Below are positions 43,146-52,905 of a stretch of DNA of 64,000 nt, piece by piece. Numbering within the stretch: position 1 is the first letter of the stretch; every line of letters begins with the position of its first letter. Under the pieces are notes generated by a model. That model saw nothing but the letters and a program-made list of their open reading frames with translations. It searched no databases and was not told the DNA's origin. This stretch comes from Desulfobotulus mexicanus (GTDB lineage: Bacteria; Desulfobacterota; Desulfobacteria; Desulfobacterales; ASO4-4): assembly GCF_006175995.1 (NCBI RefSeq), contig NZ_VDMB01000003.1, positions 148,232-212,231 of the forward strand, written 5' to 3'. The position numbers and the translations under genes were made by a program.

Positions 43146-45158
43146 ATGATGATACTTTCTTTATTTTCAAAATTTACCCTGCGCTCAAAGATTATGCTTC
43201 TCATGATTTTTGGCATATCAGCCACTTCCGGCACCACAACTCTTTTTTTCCTGTTCCACAACAAATACCCTGCCTTCTGCCCCATTACCCTCCTTACAGT
43301 ACATGTGCTCGTTTTTTTTCTTTTTTTGTACCTTACCCATATATTGCTCAGACCCCTGATGAATATCGTCCTGGACATCCGTAAAATGAGACAGACAGGA
43401 AATTATTCCCGTCCCCTACCCATCCCCGGAAACAGGGAAGCCTCTTTGCTGGCCGAAGGATTTAACCATCTTATCCTTGAAATTCAGGAAAAAGATAAGG
43501 CCCTGTTTCAACACAGAGCCACGCTGCAGCAGAAAATCATGGACCGCACACTATCCCTGATGGCCGCCAACACCACCCTGACACGCCTGAACATGAAACT
43601 GCAGGAAATGCAGGAAAGGGATATCAACCTTTCACGCCACAAGAAAAAACTGGAAGAAAAGGTTGTGGAACGTACCCTTGCACTCACCAAAACCAATGCC
43701 AGACTGGCTAATCTGAACAAAGAACATCTGGAAGCAAAAAAAAGAGCCGATGATGCAAGTTTTGCCAAAAGTGCCTTTCTTGCAAGCATGAGCCATGAGC
43801 TCAGAACCCCACTAAACGGTATTCTGGGATACGCCCAACTGCTGCACCGGGACGGAGAAAGGCTGGGGCCCAAAGACCAGGAACGCATTCAGGTTATACA
43901 GCAATGCGGAGAGCATCTCCTGCGCATGATCAACGACATTCTGGACCTCTCCAAAATTGAAGCCGGAAAAATGGATCTCACCCTGCAAGCTTTTAACCTT
44001 GCTTCTTTTATCAAAAGCACGGCGGGCATGGCCGGAAACCGGGCAAAAGAAAAAGGGCTGCTCATGAAAGTATCCATGGCCGATGATCTACCGCCCACGG
44101 TCATTGGAGATGAGCACAGACTCCGGCAGGTTCTCTTGAATCTCTTAGGAAATGCAGTCAAATTCACGGAAAAGGGATATGTGCATCTTAGCGTGAAAAT
44201 AAAAAATGGCCTGATTTCTTTTAATGTATCAGATACGGGTATAGGAATCCCTGAAAAGGATCTGCCTTTTATTTTCAAACCCTTCTCTCAGGTGGAAAGT
44301 ATTCGCAAAAAACCAGAAGGAACGGGCCTCGGCCTTGCCATCAGCCAGTACCTCATACGCATGATGGGTGGCATCATTGAAGTAAAAAGTCAGCTGGAAA
44401 AAGGCAGTCAGTTCAGCTTTGCTATCCTCCTGCCAGAGTCCATGCAAAATATTAACACAGAAAAAAAGATTTCACTTTCCGGCGCACTTATGGGATACAG
44501 ACGTACGGATAAAAACACAGCCCCCTTACGTATCCTGATCGTCGATGATGTCAGGGAAAACCGGTCCTTTCTGGCGGACTTTTTCTCTCCACTGGGCTTT
44601 ATAATGGATGAAGCCGAAAGCGGTGAGCAGGCCATAGAAATCTGCGAATCCATGCCGCCGGATATCATATTAATGGACCTCATCATGCCGGGAATGGATG
44701 GTTTTGAGACCACAGAAACCATCCTTGAACTTTTAGGTAAGGACGCTCCGCCAGTTATTGCAGTTTCCGCCAGTGCAACACCAGATGTCCGGGAAAAATG
44801 CATGACCCTTGGGTGTGCAGCCTTTATTTCCAAGCCAGTTCAGATGCAAAGGCTCTTTGAGGTTCTCTGTAAGCATCTTCCCATGATCTGGATTTCTGAA
44901 ACCAACTCCGAAACAGACACCCTCATTCCTGAAATCCTGTTTCCGGATGAAACGAAAATTCAAGAGCTTATGGATCTTGTAAAACAAGGTGATATTTCTG
45001 CCATCACAGAGTGGTGCCAAAGTAATAATATGTGTACCCAATATAAAGCCTTTACAGGTTATGTGGAAGAACTTGCAGGCCAGTTCCGTATCAGGGAGTT
45101 GAGCCGATGGCTTAACCACCACGGCAAAATCCAGAAAGACGTCGCTAACCAGCCATGA
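43146..45158 (+). CDS. Membrane hybrid histidine kinase (HAMP-HisKA-HATPase-REC)
   Basis: 670 residues from the ATG at 43146, preceded by GGAACG. The frame is open to an ATG at 43011, but that would start inside the hcp regulatory region. Two membrane segments (about 12-65) enclose a short loop of 7-10 residues, so there is almost no periplasmic sensor. HAMP linker, long coiled coil, HisKA with His 217 (MSHELRTPLNG), HATPase (NLLGNAVKFTEKG, DTGIGIP, GTGLGLA), receiver with Asp 511 (LMDLIMPGMDG), then about 90 residues without a recognised HPt histidine. Overlaps the next gene by 4 bases. Confidence 0.9.
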   Translation: MMILSLFSKFTLRSKIMLLMIFGISATSGTTTLFFLFHNKYPAFCPITLLTVHVLVFFLFLYLTHILLRPLMNIVLDIRKMRQTGNYSRPLPIPGNREASLLAEGFNHLILEIQEKDKALFQHRATLQQKIMDRTLSLMAANTTLTRLNMKLQEMQERDINLSRHKKKLEEKVVERTLALTKTNARLANLNKEHLEAKKRADDASFAKSAFLASMSHELRTPLNGILGYAQLLHRDGERLGPKDQERIQVIQQCGEHLLRMINDILDLSKIEAGKMDLTLQAFNLASFIKSTAGMAGNRAKEKGLLMKVSMADDLPPTVIGDEHRLRQVLLNLLGNAVKFTEKGYVHLSVKIKNGLISFNVSDTGIGIPEKDLPFIFKPFSQVESIRKKPEGTGLGLAISQYLIRMMGGIIEVKSQLEKGSQFSFAILLPESMQNINTEKKISLSGALMGYRRTDKNTAPLRILIVDDVRENRSFLADFFSPLGFIMDEAESGEQAIEICESMPPDIILMDLIMPGMDGFETTETILELLGKDAPPVIAVSASATPDVREKCMTLGCAAFISKPVQMQRLFEVLCKHLPMIWISETNSETDTLIPEILFPDETKIQELMDLVKQGDISAITEWCQSNNMCTQYKAFTGYVEELAGQFRIRELSRWLNHHGKIQKDVANQP

Positions 45159-46252
45159 AAACCATACTCATTGTTGACGACAATCCTGCCAATCTGGGAA
45201 TTCTTTTTCACTGTCTGGACCAGAGCGGCTACCGTACACTGGTGGCACAGGATGGTAAGACGGCCCTCAAAATGGCTAAATTATCCCGGCCCAACATGAT
45301 ACTTCTGGATGTTATCATGCCGGATATGGATGGATTCACAACATGTCAAACCCTGAAAGCAGATCCGGATACCCGGGATATCCCTGTCATCTTCATGACA
45401 GCCCTCACGGATACGGCAGATAAGCTGACAGGATTTCAGGCCGGAGCCGTGGACTACATCTGCAAACCCTTTCAGCAGGAAGAAATACTGGCCCGCATCC
45501 ATCTGCACATGATGCTGCAGGAACAGAAAAATCAGCTCTTACGCATCAACAGGGAAAAGGAAAAGATCCTTTCAGTTGTTGCCCATGACCTCAAAGCACC
45601 CTTCAGCAGTGTTCTGGGATTTTTAGGACTGCTGACGGAAGGCTATAATGATTACACGGAAAAAGAAAAAAAACGTTTTCTTGCCCATGCCCACGGCTCC
45701 ACCCTCAAACTTTACCAAATGCTGGAAAAACTGCTGGACTGGGCCCGAACAGGCAGCGGCTTTAACGAATGGCAACCGGAGATACTGGATTTAACAAGCC
45801 TGATCCATTCGACAGTTTCCCTTTTTAAGGAAAACGCAGACAAAAAAAATATCCATATCCGTGGTAAAATTCCAAAAACCCTGTATCTCTTTGCTGATGC
45901 CAACATGATGGCATCGGTACTGCGCAACCTCGTTTCCAATGCCATCAAATTTACGGACACCGGGGGCCAAATCACCATCACCGCAAAGCAGAGCTCTGCG
46001 GGGACAGAAATACGTATCAGCGATACAGGCACAGGAATGAATGAACAGACCGTGGCTTCTCTACTTTCCGGCTCCTGCGGTAAATCCACCCCAGGTACCA
46101 CAGGTGAGTGCGGCACAGGCCTTGGCATGGTGATATGCAGGGAATTCATAGAAAAAAACAAAGGAACACTTGCCATCGAAAGTGAACCCTCCAAAGGCAG
46201 CATCTTTATCCTTACCTTTCCACCATACCCTTCCAGGACTTCTGCCCGCTGA
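45155..46252 (+). CDS. Receiver-histidine kinase (REC-HisKA-HATPase)
   Basis: 365 residues. N-terminal receiver with Asp 52 (ILLDVIMPDMDG) followed by HisKA with His 144 (VVAHDLKAPFSSV) and an HATPase (NLVSNAIKFTDTG, DTGTGMN, GTGLGMVICREF). No membrane segment. The reversed order makes it a soluble kinase controlled by phosphorylation of its own receiver. ATGA overlap with the hybrid kinase gene shows tight coupling: a two-step phosphorelay is likely. No output regulator is adjacent. Confidence 0.9.
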   Translation: MKTILIVDDNPANLGILFHCLDQSGYRTLVAQDGKTALKMAKLSRPNMILLDVIMPDMDGFTTCQTLKADPDTRDIPVIFMTALTDTADKLTGFQAGAVDYICKPFQQEEILARIHLHMMLQEQKNQLLRINREKEKILSVVAHDLKAPFSSVLGFLGLLTEGYNDYTEKEKKRFLAHAHGSTLKLYQMLEKLLDWARTGSGFNEWQPEILDLTSLIHSTVSLFKENADKKNIHIRGKIPKTLYLFADANMMASVLRNLVSNAIKFTDTGGQITITAKQSSAGTEIRISDTGTGMNEQTVASLLSGSCGKSTPGTTGECGTGLGMVICREFIEKNKGTLAIESEPSKGSIFILTFPPYPSRTSAR

Positions 46253-46297
46253 CAGGCTCCCCAGAAACAGACTTAAGGCTTTTAATAAAGGATTTTC

Positions 46298-48127
46298 ATG
46301 CCTGACCTTTCCGACATTTTTCCCACAAGCCCCGAAGCCATGGCCAGAAATGGCTGGGATGCTCCGGATATTATCCTTGTGACAGGGGATGCCTTTATTG
46401 ATGCCCCTTCCATGGGTATTGCCGTCATTGCAAGGGTTCTTGCTGCTGATGGTTTCAGGGTAGCCATTCTTGCCCAGCCCGACCCGGAAAAAGCCTCTGA
46501 TTTTACAAAGCTCGGCGAACCAAGACTCTTCTGGGGTGTCAGCGCTGGCAGTGTGGATTCCATGGTGGCCAATTACACGGCTTCAAAAAAACGCAGAAAA
46601 AACGACGACTATACCCCCGGCGGTGTCAATGACCGCAGGCCGGACCGGGCCTGTATTGTATACACCAACCGCATCCGTCGTTACTTCAAGAATACGGTGC
46701 CCATTCTTCTGGGCGGTATAGAAGCCAGCCTGCGCCGTATCAGTCACTATGATTTCTGGGACAATAAAATCCGTCGTTCCATACTCTTTGATGCCAAGGC
46801 GGATTATCTGCTCTACGGCATGGCCGAATCCAGCATCATTGCCTTTGCCCGTTCCCTGAAACACAAAGAATCTCCGGATGCCATACCCGGCCTATGCCTC
46901 GTTGCAAAAGAAGTTCCGGAAAACTACCTGACCCTTCCTTCCTTTGAAGAGGTTTCTAAAGATAAAAAAAGCTTTCTTTCCATGTTCCATACCTTTTACG
47001 AAAACAATGATCCCATCACGGCCAGAGGGCTGGCCCAGGCCCACGCTGACCGATTTCTCATCCAGAACCCGCCCTTTCCCCATACGGAAGAAAAGGAGCT
47101 GGATGCCATGCACGCCCTGCCCTTTACCCGCAGCCTGCATCCCGATGATGCGTCAAAAGGAGAGGTCCGGGCACTGGAAACCATCCGCCACAGCATCACC
47201 ACCCACTACGGATGCTATGGGGAATGTAATTTCTGCGCCATTGCCGTGCATCAGGGAAGAAGGGTTCGGTCCAGAAGCCTTGCCTCCATTGTGAAAGAAG
47301 CCGAAAGCCTCACCCACAGATCCGATTTCAAAGGAATTATTTCCGATGCAGGCGGCCCCACAGCAAATATGTATGGATTTGAATGCAGAAAAAAATTGGA
47401 AAAGGGAAGTTGCACAGACCGGCGCTGCCTTTTCCCCGAGGTCTGCCCTTCCCTGAAACCGGACCACAGTCTCCAGAAAAAACTCCTGAAAGAACTGCGC
47501 AGTCTGAAAGGGGTCCGAAAGGTTTTTGTGGCATCGGGTGTTCGCTATGATCTTCTGCTGGCGGATAAAAAAGCAGGACCGGGCTATCTGGAAGAGCTGG
47601 TAAGCCACCATGTTTCCGGCCAGATGAAGGTGGCACCGGAACATATCTGTCCCCATGTCCTCTCCCGCATGGGAAAACCCGGCACCGAAACCCTTGAACG
47701 CTTCAGGGATCTTTTTTTCACCCAGACCCGTAAAGCAGGTAAACCCCAGTTTCTCACCTACTACTTCATTGCAGCCCATCCGGGATGTACGGAAGAAGAC
47801 ATGAAAAAACTGGGGGCCTATGCCCGTGACACACTAAAACTTACACCGGAACAGGTGCAGATCTTCACGCCCACACCTTCCACCTGGTCGGCGGCCATGT
47901 ACTGGACGGAAACGGATCCGTGGACGGGAGAGAAGCTTTTTGTGGAAAAGGACGGGGGCAGAAAAAAGCGGCAGAAGGATCTTGTGGTGCAATCCTCTTC
48001 AAAGGGGGAAAAGCAGCTGGATCAGGCCATGCGATCCAGAAAAAAAAGCACGAAAAGCAGCCCCAGCACACCGCAAAAAAGCCAGAAAGGACCCAGTATC
48101 CACAAAAAAAAAGGTCCGGACAGATAA
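46298..48127 (+). CDS. YgiQ-family radical SAM protein
   Basis: 609 residues. Radical SAM cluster motif C-x3-C-x2-C in HYGCYGECNFCAIAVHQGR near 303-321. YgiQ features: GDAFIDAPSMGIAVIARVL at the N-terminus, GGIEASLRRISHYDFWD, and LTYYFIAAHPGCTEEDM toward the end. The last 60 residues are basic and low-complexity (lysine/serine-rich). YgiQ proteins are widespread but their reaction is not established. AAGGA before the ATG. Confidence 0.93.
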   Translation: MPDLSDIFPTSPEAMARNGWDAPDIILVTGDAFIDAPSMGIAVIARVLAADGFRVAILAQPDPEKASDFTKLGEPRLFWGVSAGSVDSMVANYTASKKRRKNDDYTPGGVNDRRPDRACIVYTNRIRRYFKNTVPILLGGIEASLRRISHYDFWDNKIRRSILFDAKADYLLYGMAESSIIAFARSLKHKESPDAIPGLCLVAKEVPENYLTLPSFEEVSKDKKSFLSMFHTFYENNDPITARGLAQAHADRFLIQNPPFPHTEEKELDAMHALPFTRSLHPDDASKGEVRALETIRHSITTHYGCYGECNFCAIAVHQGRRVRSRSLASIVKEAESLTHRSDFKGIISDAGGPTANMYGFECRKKLEKGSCTDRRCLFPEVCPSLKPDHSLQKKLLKELRSLKGVRKVFVASGVRYDLLLADKKAGPGYLEELVSHHVSGQMKVAPEHICPHVLSRMGKPGTETLERFRDLFFTQTRKAGKPQFLTYYFIAAHPGCTEEDMKKLGAYARDTLKLTPEQVQIFTPTPSTWSAAMYWTETDPWTGEKLFVEKDGGRKKRQKDLVVQSSSKGEKQLDQAMRSRKKSTKSSPSTPQKSQKGPSIHKKKGPDR

Positions 48128-48128
48128 C

Positions 48129-48165
48129 AGGCACACAGGCCATTTATTTAATGCCCTGTGTGCCT
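48129..48165. terminator. Bidirectional terminator between ygiQ and alaS
   Basis: AGGCACACAGG (48129-48139) and CCTGTGTGCCT (48155-48165), an 11-bp perfect stem followed by TTAAAAA, lies between the convergent gene ends at 48127 and 48206. Confidence 0.75.
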
Positions 48166-48205
48166 TAAAAACAATACCATCAGGCTTACGCTGCATAGGC
48201 TGCCG

Positions 48206-50836
48206 TTAAGCCTGAGACACCATATCCAGAACCGTCTGCAAAGCCGCATCCAGATTTTCCGGCCGGGTACCACCGGCCTGGGCCATATCCGGACGTCCAC
48301 CACCGCCGCCACCCACCACACCGGCTGCGGTTTTCACAATATTTCCTGCATGGAAACGCCCCACAAGATCCTTACTTACCACGGAGATGAGAAGAACCTT
48401 ACCATCGGATTCCGTTCCCAGAAGCACAATACCGGAACCCAGCTTATCCTTCATACGATCCGCAAGATCCCTGAGGGAAGCAGGGTTATCCACCATCACC
48501 TTTTTGGCCAGTACTTTGACGCCCTGAATCTCCACAACGCCTTCGGTAATATCTCCCGCACTCATTTCCGCCATCTTGTTTTTCAGCGAATCAATGGTTT
48601 TTTCCTGACTGCGACAGTCCGCCAGCAGACGTTCCACCCGGGGCACCAGAGTCTCCGGCCTGTCCTTTAAAAGGTAAGCCGCCTCAAGTATTATACGGTT
48701 ACGCTCCTGTACAAAGGCAAGGGCCGATGCGCCGGTCAATGCTTCAATACGGCGGACACCTGCTGCCACACTGCCTTCGGACACAATGACAAAGAGACCG
48801 ATATCCCCTGTGTAGGCCGTATGTGTCCCGCCACAGAATTCCTTGCTGAAGGTATCCAGACTAATGACCCTTACCTCGTCCCCGTACTTTTCCTCAAAAA
48901 GGGCTGTGGCACCGGTTTTAAATGCTTCTTCTGCCTGCATTACCTCGGAGTTAACAGGGACATTCTGGCGGATTTTTTCATTCACCCAAGCCTCCACCCT
49001 GTCCAGAACACTCCGGTCAATCCCGGAAAAATGGGTAAAGTCAAAACGGAGCCGGTCCGGACCCACAAGGGAGCCGGACTGCTTTACATGATCCCCCACC
49101 ACATTCCGCAGGGCGGCATGGAGAAGGTGGGTAGCCGTATGGTTTCTTTCGGTGCTGGCCCTGGCTGCACTGTCCACGGAAAGAATGACTTCCTCACCCT
49201 TTGCAAGGCTTCCCGAAACAATCCTTCCTTTGTGGATGAAAAAACCCGTGGGATCTTTCAGGGTATCTGTCACTTCCATTTCAAAGCTTTTCGTGCGGAT
49301 AAAACCCCTGTCTCCTGTCTGCCCGCCGGATTCCGCATAAAAGGGCGTGCGGTCCGTTACCAGCTCCAGCTCCCCTTCTCCCTCAAGCCTGTCACAGGCC
49401 TTTCCCTGCTGCACAAGCAAAAGCACCTTTGCTTTATCTTCGGTTCTCTCATATCCGGTAAAGGCCGTCTGAACACCTGCACTGGAAAGGGAAAGATAGG
49501 CTTCATTCATCGCGTCAAACTTCACCTTGCTGCGGCTCATTTCCCTTCGTTCTGCCATGATTTTTTCAAAACCCTGCATATCAAGGCGGACATCGCTTCC
49601 CTTGGTAACATCCTTTACAATGTCCACAGGGAAACCATAGGTGTCATACAGCCGGAAAATCACATCACCGGACAGCTCCTTTTTTCCTGCGGCAGCAAGG
49701 CCTTCAAGGGTTTCGTTGAGAAGCTTCAGCCCATTGTCCAGGGTCTCGGAAAAACGGATTTCCTCATTCTCAATAACACTGCAAATGAAGCTTTCCTGGG
49801 TTTTAAGCTCAGGATAGGCATCTTCCATAATGGCAAAAACCACCCGCACCGTATCCTTGAGAAAGGGCCGGGTCAGACCGATGTTGCGGCCATAGCGAAT
49901 GGCCCTGCGCAGAATACGGCGCAGCACATATCCCCTGCCCTCGTTGGAAGGCAGTACACCATCATTGACAAGAAAGGCTGCCGCACGGCTGTGATCGGCT
50001 ATTACCTTCATGGCCACATCCCATGCAGGATTTTCACCCGGCTTTTTCCCGGACATCTCTCCCACCTTTTCCATGATGGGAACAAAAAGATCCGTGTCAT
50101 AATTGGTATCCGCACCCTGCACCACGGAGGCAATGCGCTCAAGCCCCATGCCCGTATCAATACTGGGCTTGGGCAGAGGCGTCATGGTCCCGTCTTCGGA
50201 GCGGTTAAACTGCATGAACACAAGGTTCCAGATTTCAAGATAGCGGTCACAGTCACAGCCAACGGCACAGGCAGGATTATCGCACCCATGGGCAGGTCCC
50301 CGGTCTATGTGAATTTCTGAACAGGGACCGCAGGGGCCCGTATCCCCCATGGCCCAGAAATTATCCTCTTCCCCCAGACGCACGATGCGTTCTTTGGGCA
50401 CACCGATCTGCTCATGCCAGATATTAAAGGCTTCATCGTCATCCAGATAGATGGAAATCCAGAGTTTTTCCGCAGGAAGACCATAGCCGTTAGTAAGGAG
50501 ATCCCAGGCAAAGGCAATAGCCTTTTCCTTGAAATAATCCCCGAAACTGAAATTACCCAGCATCTCAAAAAAGGTATGGTGCCTTGCGGTATAGCCCACA
50601 TTCTCCAGATCGTTATGCTTGCCTCCGGCCCGGACACATTTCTGGGAGGTGGTTGCCGTAACATAATCCCTTTTTTCTTCCCCTATGAACACCCGTTTGA
50701 ACTGCACCATGCCTGCATTGGTGAACAGCAGAGTGGGGTCATCGGATGGAACAAGGGAAGAACTGCGCACCAGGCGATGTTCGTGTTTTTTAAAATATTC
50801 CAGAAATTTCTGACGAATTTCATTTCCCGTCATCAT
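48206..50836 (-). CDS. alaS: Alanyl-tRNA synthetase
   Basis: 876 residues, full length. Class II catalytic core with TARHHTFFEMLGNFSFGDYF (motif region), GMGLERIASV (motif 3), the editing-domain zinc site HTATHLLHAAL and CGGTHTAYTG, and the C-terminal DHHA1/C-Ala region ending GGGGGRPDMAQAGG. ATG at 50836 with a second ATG next to it; AGGAG is 12 bases upstream. Confidence 0.97.
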   Translation of the reverse strand: MMTGNEIRQKFLEYFKKHEHRLVRSSSLVPSDDPTLLFTNAGMVQFKRVFIGEEKRDYVTATTSQKCVRAGGKHNDLENVGYTARHHTFFEMLGNFSFGDYFKEKAIAFAWDLLTNGYGLPAEKLWISIYLDDDEAFNIWHEQIGVPKERIVRLGEEDNFWAMGDTGPCGPCSEIHIDRGPAHGCDNPACAVGCDCDRYLEIWNLVFMQFNRSEDGTMTPLPKPSIDTGMGLERIASVVQGADTNYDTDLFVPIMEKVGEMSGKKPGENPAWDVAMKVIADHSRAAAFLVNDGVLPSNEGRGYVLRRILRRAIRYGRNIGLTRPFLKDTVRVVFAIMEDAYPELKTQESFICSVIENEEIRFSETLDNGLKLLNETLEGLAAAGKKELSGDVIFRLYDTYGFPVDIVKDVTKGSDVRLDMQGFEKIMAERREMSRSKVKFDAMNEAYLSLSSAGVQTAFTGYERTEDKAKVLLLVQQGKACDRLEGEGELELVTDRTPFYAESGGQTGDRGFIRTKSFEMEVTDTLKDPTGFFIHKGRIVSGSLAKGEEVILSVDSAARASTERNHTATHLLHAALRNVVGDHVKQSGSLVGPDRLRFDFTHFSGIDRSVLDRVEAWVNEKIRQNVPVNSEVMQAEEAFKTGATALFEEKYGDEVRVISLDTFSKEFCGGTHTAYTGDIGLFVIVSEGSVAAGVRRIEALTGASALAFVQERNRIILEAAYLLKDRPETLVPRVERLLADCRSQEKTIDSLKNKMAEMSAGDITEGVVEIQGVKVLAKKVMVDNPASLRDLADRMKDKLGSGIVLLGTESDGKVLLISVVSKDLVGRFHAGNIVKTAAGVVGGGGGGRPDMAQAGGTRPENLDAALQTVLDMVSQA

Positions 50837-51010
50837 GGTTTTTATTTTCTCCTGCTTACTTTAAGATCAGTCAGATATAAAATATTCGTAATTATTCAGC
50901 ACAGCTTATTCCGAACCGCCAATGCTGTAGTTACAGCAGCTTCGTACTGTTGCAAGGCTCCATGGCTATTTGCAAGTGACATTGCAATCGTTTCGGATCA
51001 GAGCTTTGCA

Positions 51011-51135
51011 GGCCTGTGCGAAAGAAGCGGCAAACTGTCTGAGCCGCCACAAAGGCAACGTACCAAGGCCTGCTATGGTAATAAAAAAGCTTATCCTGCC
51101 TGTGGCGGCGAGTTTTTGCCGCTTCCGCACAGGGC
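51011..51135. repeat. Long imperfect inverted repeat (non-coding element)
   Basis: Arms 51011-51051 and 51100-51135 are near inverse: shared blocks are CCTGTGCG, GAAGCGGCAAA and GCCGCCACA in the left arm and their complements in order in the right arm. The 50-base centre holds a smaller palindrome TACCA...TGGTA (51061-51080). It occupies the 456-base alaS-recA gap, which has no supported gene. A mobile intergenic repeat (REP/MITE-like) is suspected. Confidence 0.6.
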
Positions 51136-51292
51136 AAGAAGATCTAAGAATAAGATTGCGTCACGGGCAAATAGCCTGGGGCCTGTGCATCTGTCTTGCA
51201 GGTATGATACTTGGAAAACCCTGCTGAACAGTTACAAATATTCAGATATAAATTCACTGCCCGGACACTTTCCATCCAGTCAATCATTCTGA

Positions 51293-52408
51293 TTATTCAT
51301 CGGAGGGTACTGCATCATCAAACATGGAAGGTTCTTCCCCTTTTTTTTCACGGGGTGCTTTGGCATTCTTTCCTGCTTTTGCAGCCTTTTCATCCTTCTC
51401 AGGTGCCAAAGACAGGCCAATGCCCATACTTTCCCTTACCTTGACATAGAGGGTATTAAACAGTTCTTCATTTTCCTTCAGAAACTTTTTCACATTCTCC
51501 CGGCCCTGACCGATACGCTCGCCGTCATAGGAATACCATGCGCCACTTTTTTCTATAATATTAGCTTCCACACCAAGATCCAGCAGGTCACCGATTCTGG
51601 AAATACCTTCTCCATACATGAGATCAAACTCAGCCTCTTTAAAGGGTGGAGCCAACTTGTTTTTCACCACCTTGACACGGGTACGGTTACCCGTAACATC
51701 CTGACCATCCTTGATGGCTGCGGCACGACGCACATCCAGCCGGACGGAGGCATAGAACTTGAGAGCATTACCACCGGTGGTGGTTTCCGGATTACCGAAC
51801 ATAACACCGATTTTCATACGGATCTGGTTGATGAAAATCACCATTGTCATGGTCTTGCCAATAGTGGCAGTGAGTTTACGCAGGGCCTGACTCATGAGAC
51901 GGGCCTGAAGCCCCATATGGGCATCTCCCATTTCCCCTTCAATTTCAGCCCTTGGAACCAGTGCGGCAACGGAATCAATGACAAGAATATCCACAGCCCC
52001 ACTGCGCACCAGCATATCAGCAATCTCAAGGGCCTGCTCACCGGTATCCGGCTGGGAAACCAGAAGCTCATCCACATTAACACCCAGCCTTCTTGCATAG
52101 GCGGTATCCAGAGCATGCTCCGCATCTATGAAAGCTGCTATTCCACCCACACGCTGGCATTCCGCAACCGCATGGAGGGCCAGAGTTGTTTTACCCGAAG
52201 ACTCCGGCCCATAAATTTCTATCACACGTCCTTTGGGCAGACCACCGATGCCAAGGGCTCTGTCCAGAGCCAGGGAACCAGTGGAAATGGTGGGAACCGC
52301 TATTACTTCCTTGCTGCCCAGGCGCATGATGGCGCCTTTTCCAAACTGACGTTCAATCTGTCCCATGGCCGACTCAATGGCCTTTCCCTTATCCCCTGAA
52401 ATACTCAT
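51293..52408 (-). CDS. recA: Recombinase A
   Basis: 371 residues from the ATG at 52408, with GGGAGGG upstream; the frame is open another 51 codons but that part is not RecA-like. Walker [10 protein letters not shown] near 67-75, [20 protein letters not shown] (L2 region) near 205, and an acidic tail ending [10 protein letters not shown]. RecA drives strand exchange and the SOS response. No recX lies downstream; the next gene is alaS after 456 bases. Confidence 0.97.
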   Translation of the reverse strand: MSISGDKGKAIESAMGQIERQFGKGAIMRLGSKEVIAVPTISTGSLALDRALGIGGLPKGRVIEIYGPESSGKTTLALHAVAECQRVGGIAAFIDAEHALDTAYARRLGVNVDELLVSQPDTGEQALEIADMLVRSGAVDILVIDSVAALVPRAEIEGEMGDAHMGLQARLMSQALRKLTATIGKTMTMVIFINQIRMKIGVMFGNPETTTGGNALKFYASVRLDVRRAAAIKDGQDVTGNRTRVKVVKNKLAPPFKEAEFDLMYGEGISRIGDLLDLGVEANIIEKSGAWYSYDGERIGQGRENVKKFLKENEELFNTLYVKVRESMGIGLSLAPEKDEKAAKAGKNAKAPREKKGEEPSMFDDAVPSDE

Positions 52409-52905
52409 GAACCCTCCCAATTGTTCTGGTTTTCTTACAAAAGTTCTTACATACCTTTTTCTAAAGCATAAGAAAACACTAACCCGCCTGAACCAGAAAA
52501 AAATACACGGAGAGCCCAAGAACCTGCCTGCACCAGCATGCATCCACGAGACTGCACCCATGGCAACGCCATATGCATCCCCAGGGCTGCACCACTGCCT
52601 TGTATTTTTTTATTAAAATCAAACACAGTGGATGACAGCCTGAAATATCATGATATATTTTCCATCCTTAAAAAAAAAACAATTACGGCATTCATTTTGC
52701 TTTGCTAATTCAGCTTTGTGAGCTTGTCACTCGTTTACCCTGAAAAGAACCGGTAAGAGACAGCTTCTTCTTCCAGAAAATATTTGGCCCCATAAATCCC
52801 CCGAAAAATATTTTCTGCATCCACGGATGAGGTTCTTAAAAACCGGGTAAATCGAAATTATGGATGTAAAACCTAAAGCCATTATTATTTCAAGGAGTTT
52901 TAACT
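52409..52905. other. Divergent intergenic region recA / YeiH-like gene
   Basis: 497 bases. Upstream of recA a direct repeat TTCTTACA occurs at 52432-52439 and 52444-52451 (12-base phase), a possible regulator site, though no classical LexA box was recognised. Upstream of the transporter lies a perfect 12-bp inverted repeat CAGAAAATATTT/AAATATTTTCTG (52774-52785, 52806-52817). No supported gene is present. Confidence 0.5.

Noticed and set aside
48821-50320. 499-codon plus-strand open frame
   Set aside because: Entirely antisense to alaS; no ribosome binding site or protein-like pattern.
52409-52470. LexA/SOS box before recA
   Set aside because: Only a direct repeat TTCTTACA is seen; no match to the known palindromic SOS boxes. 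LexA sites vary between phyla, so this does not exclude control.
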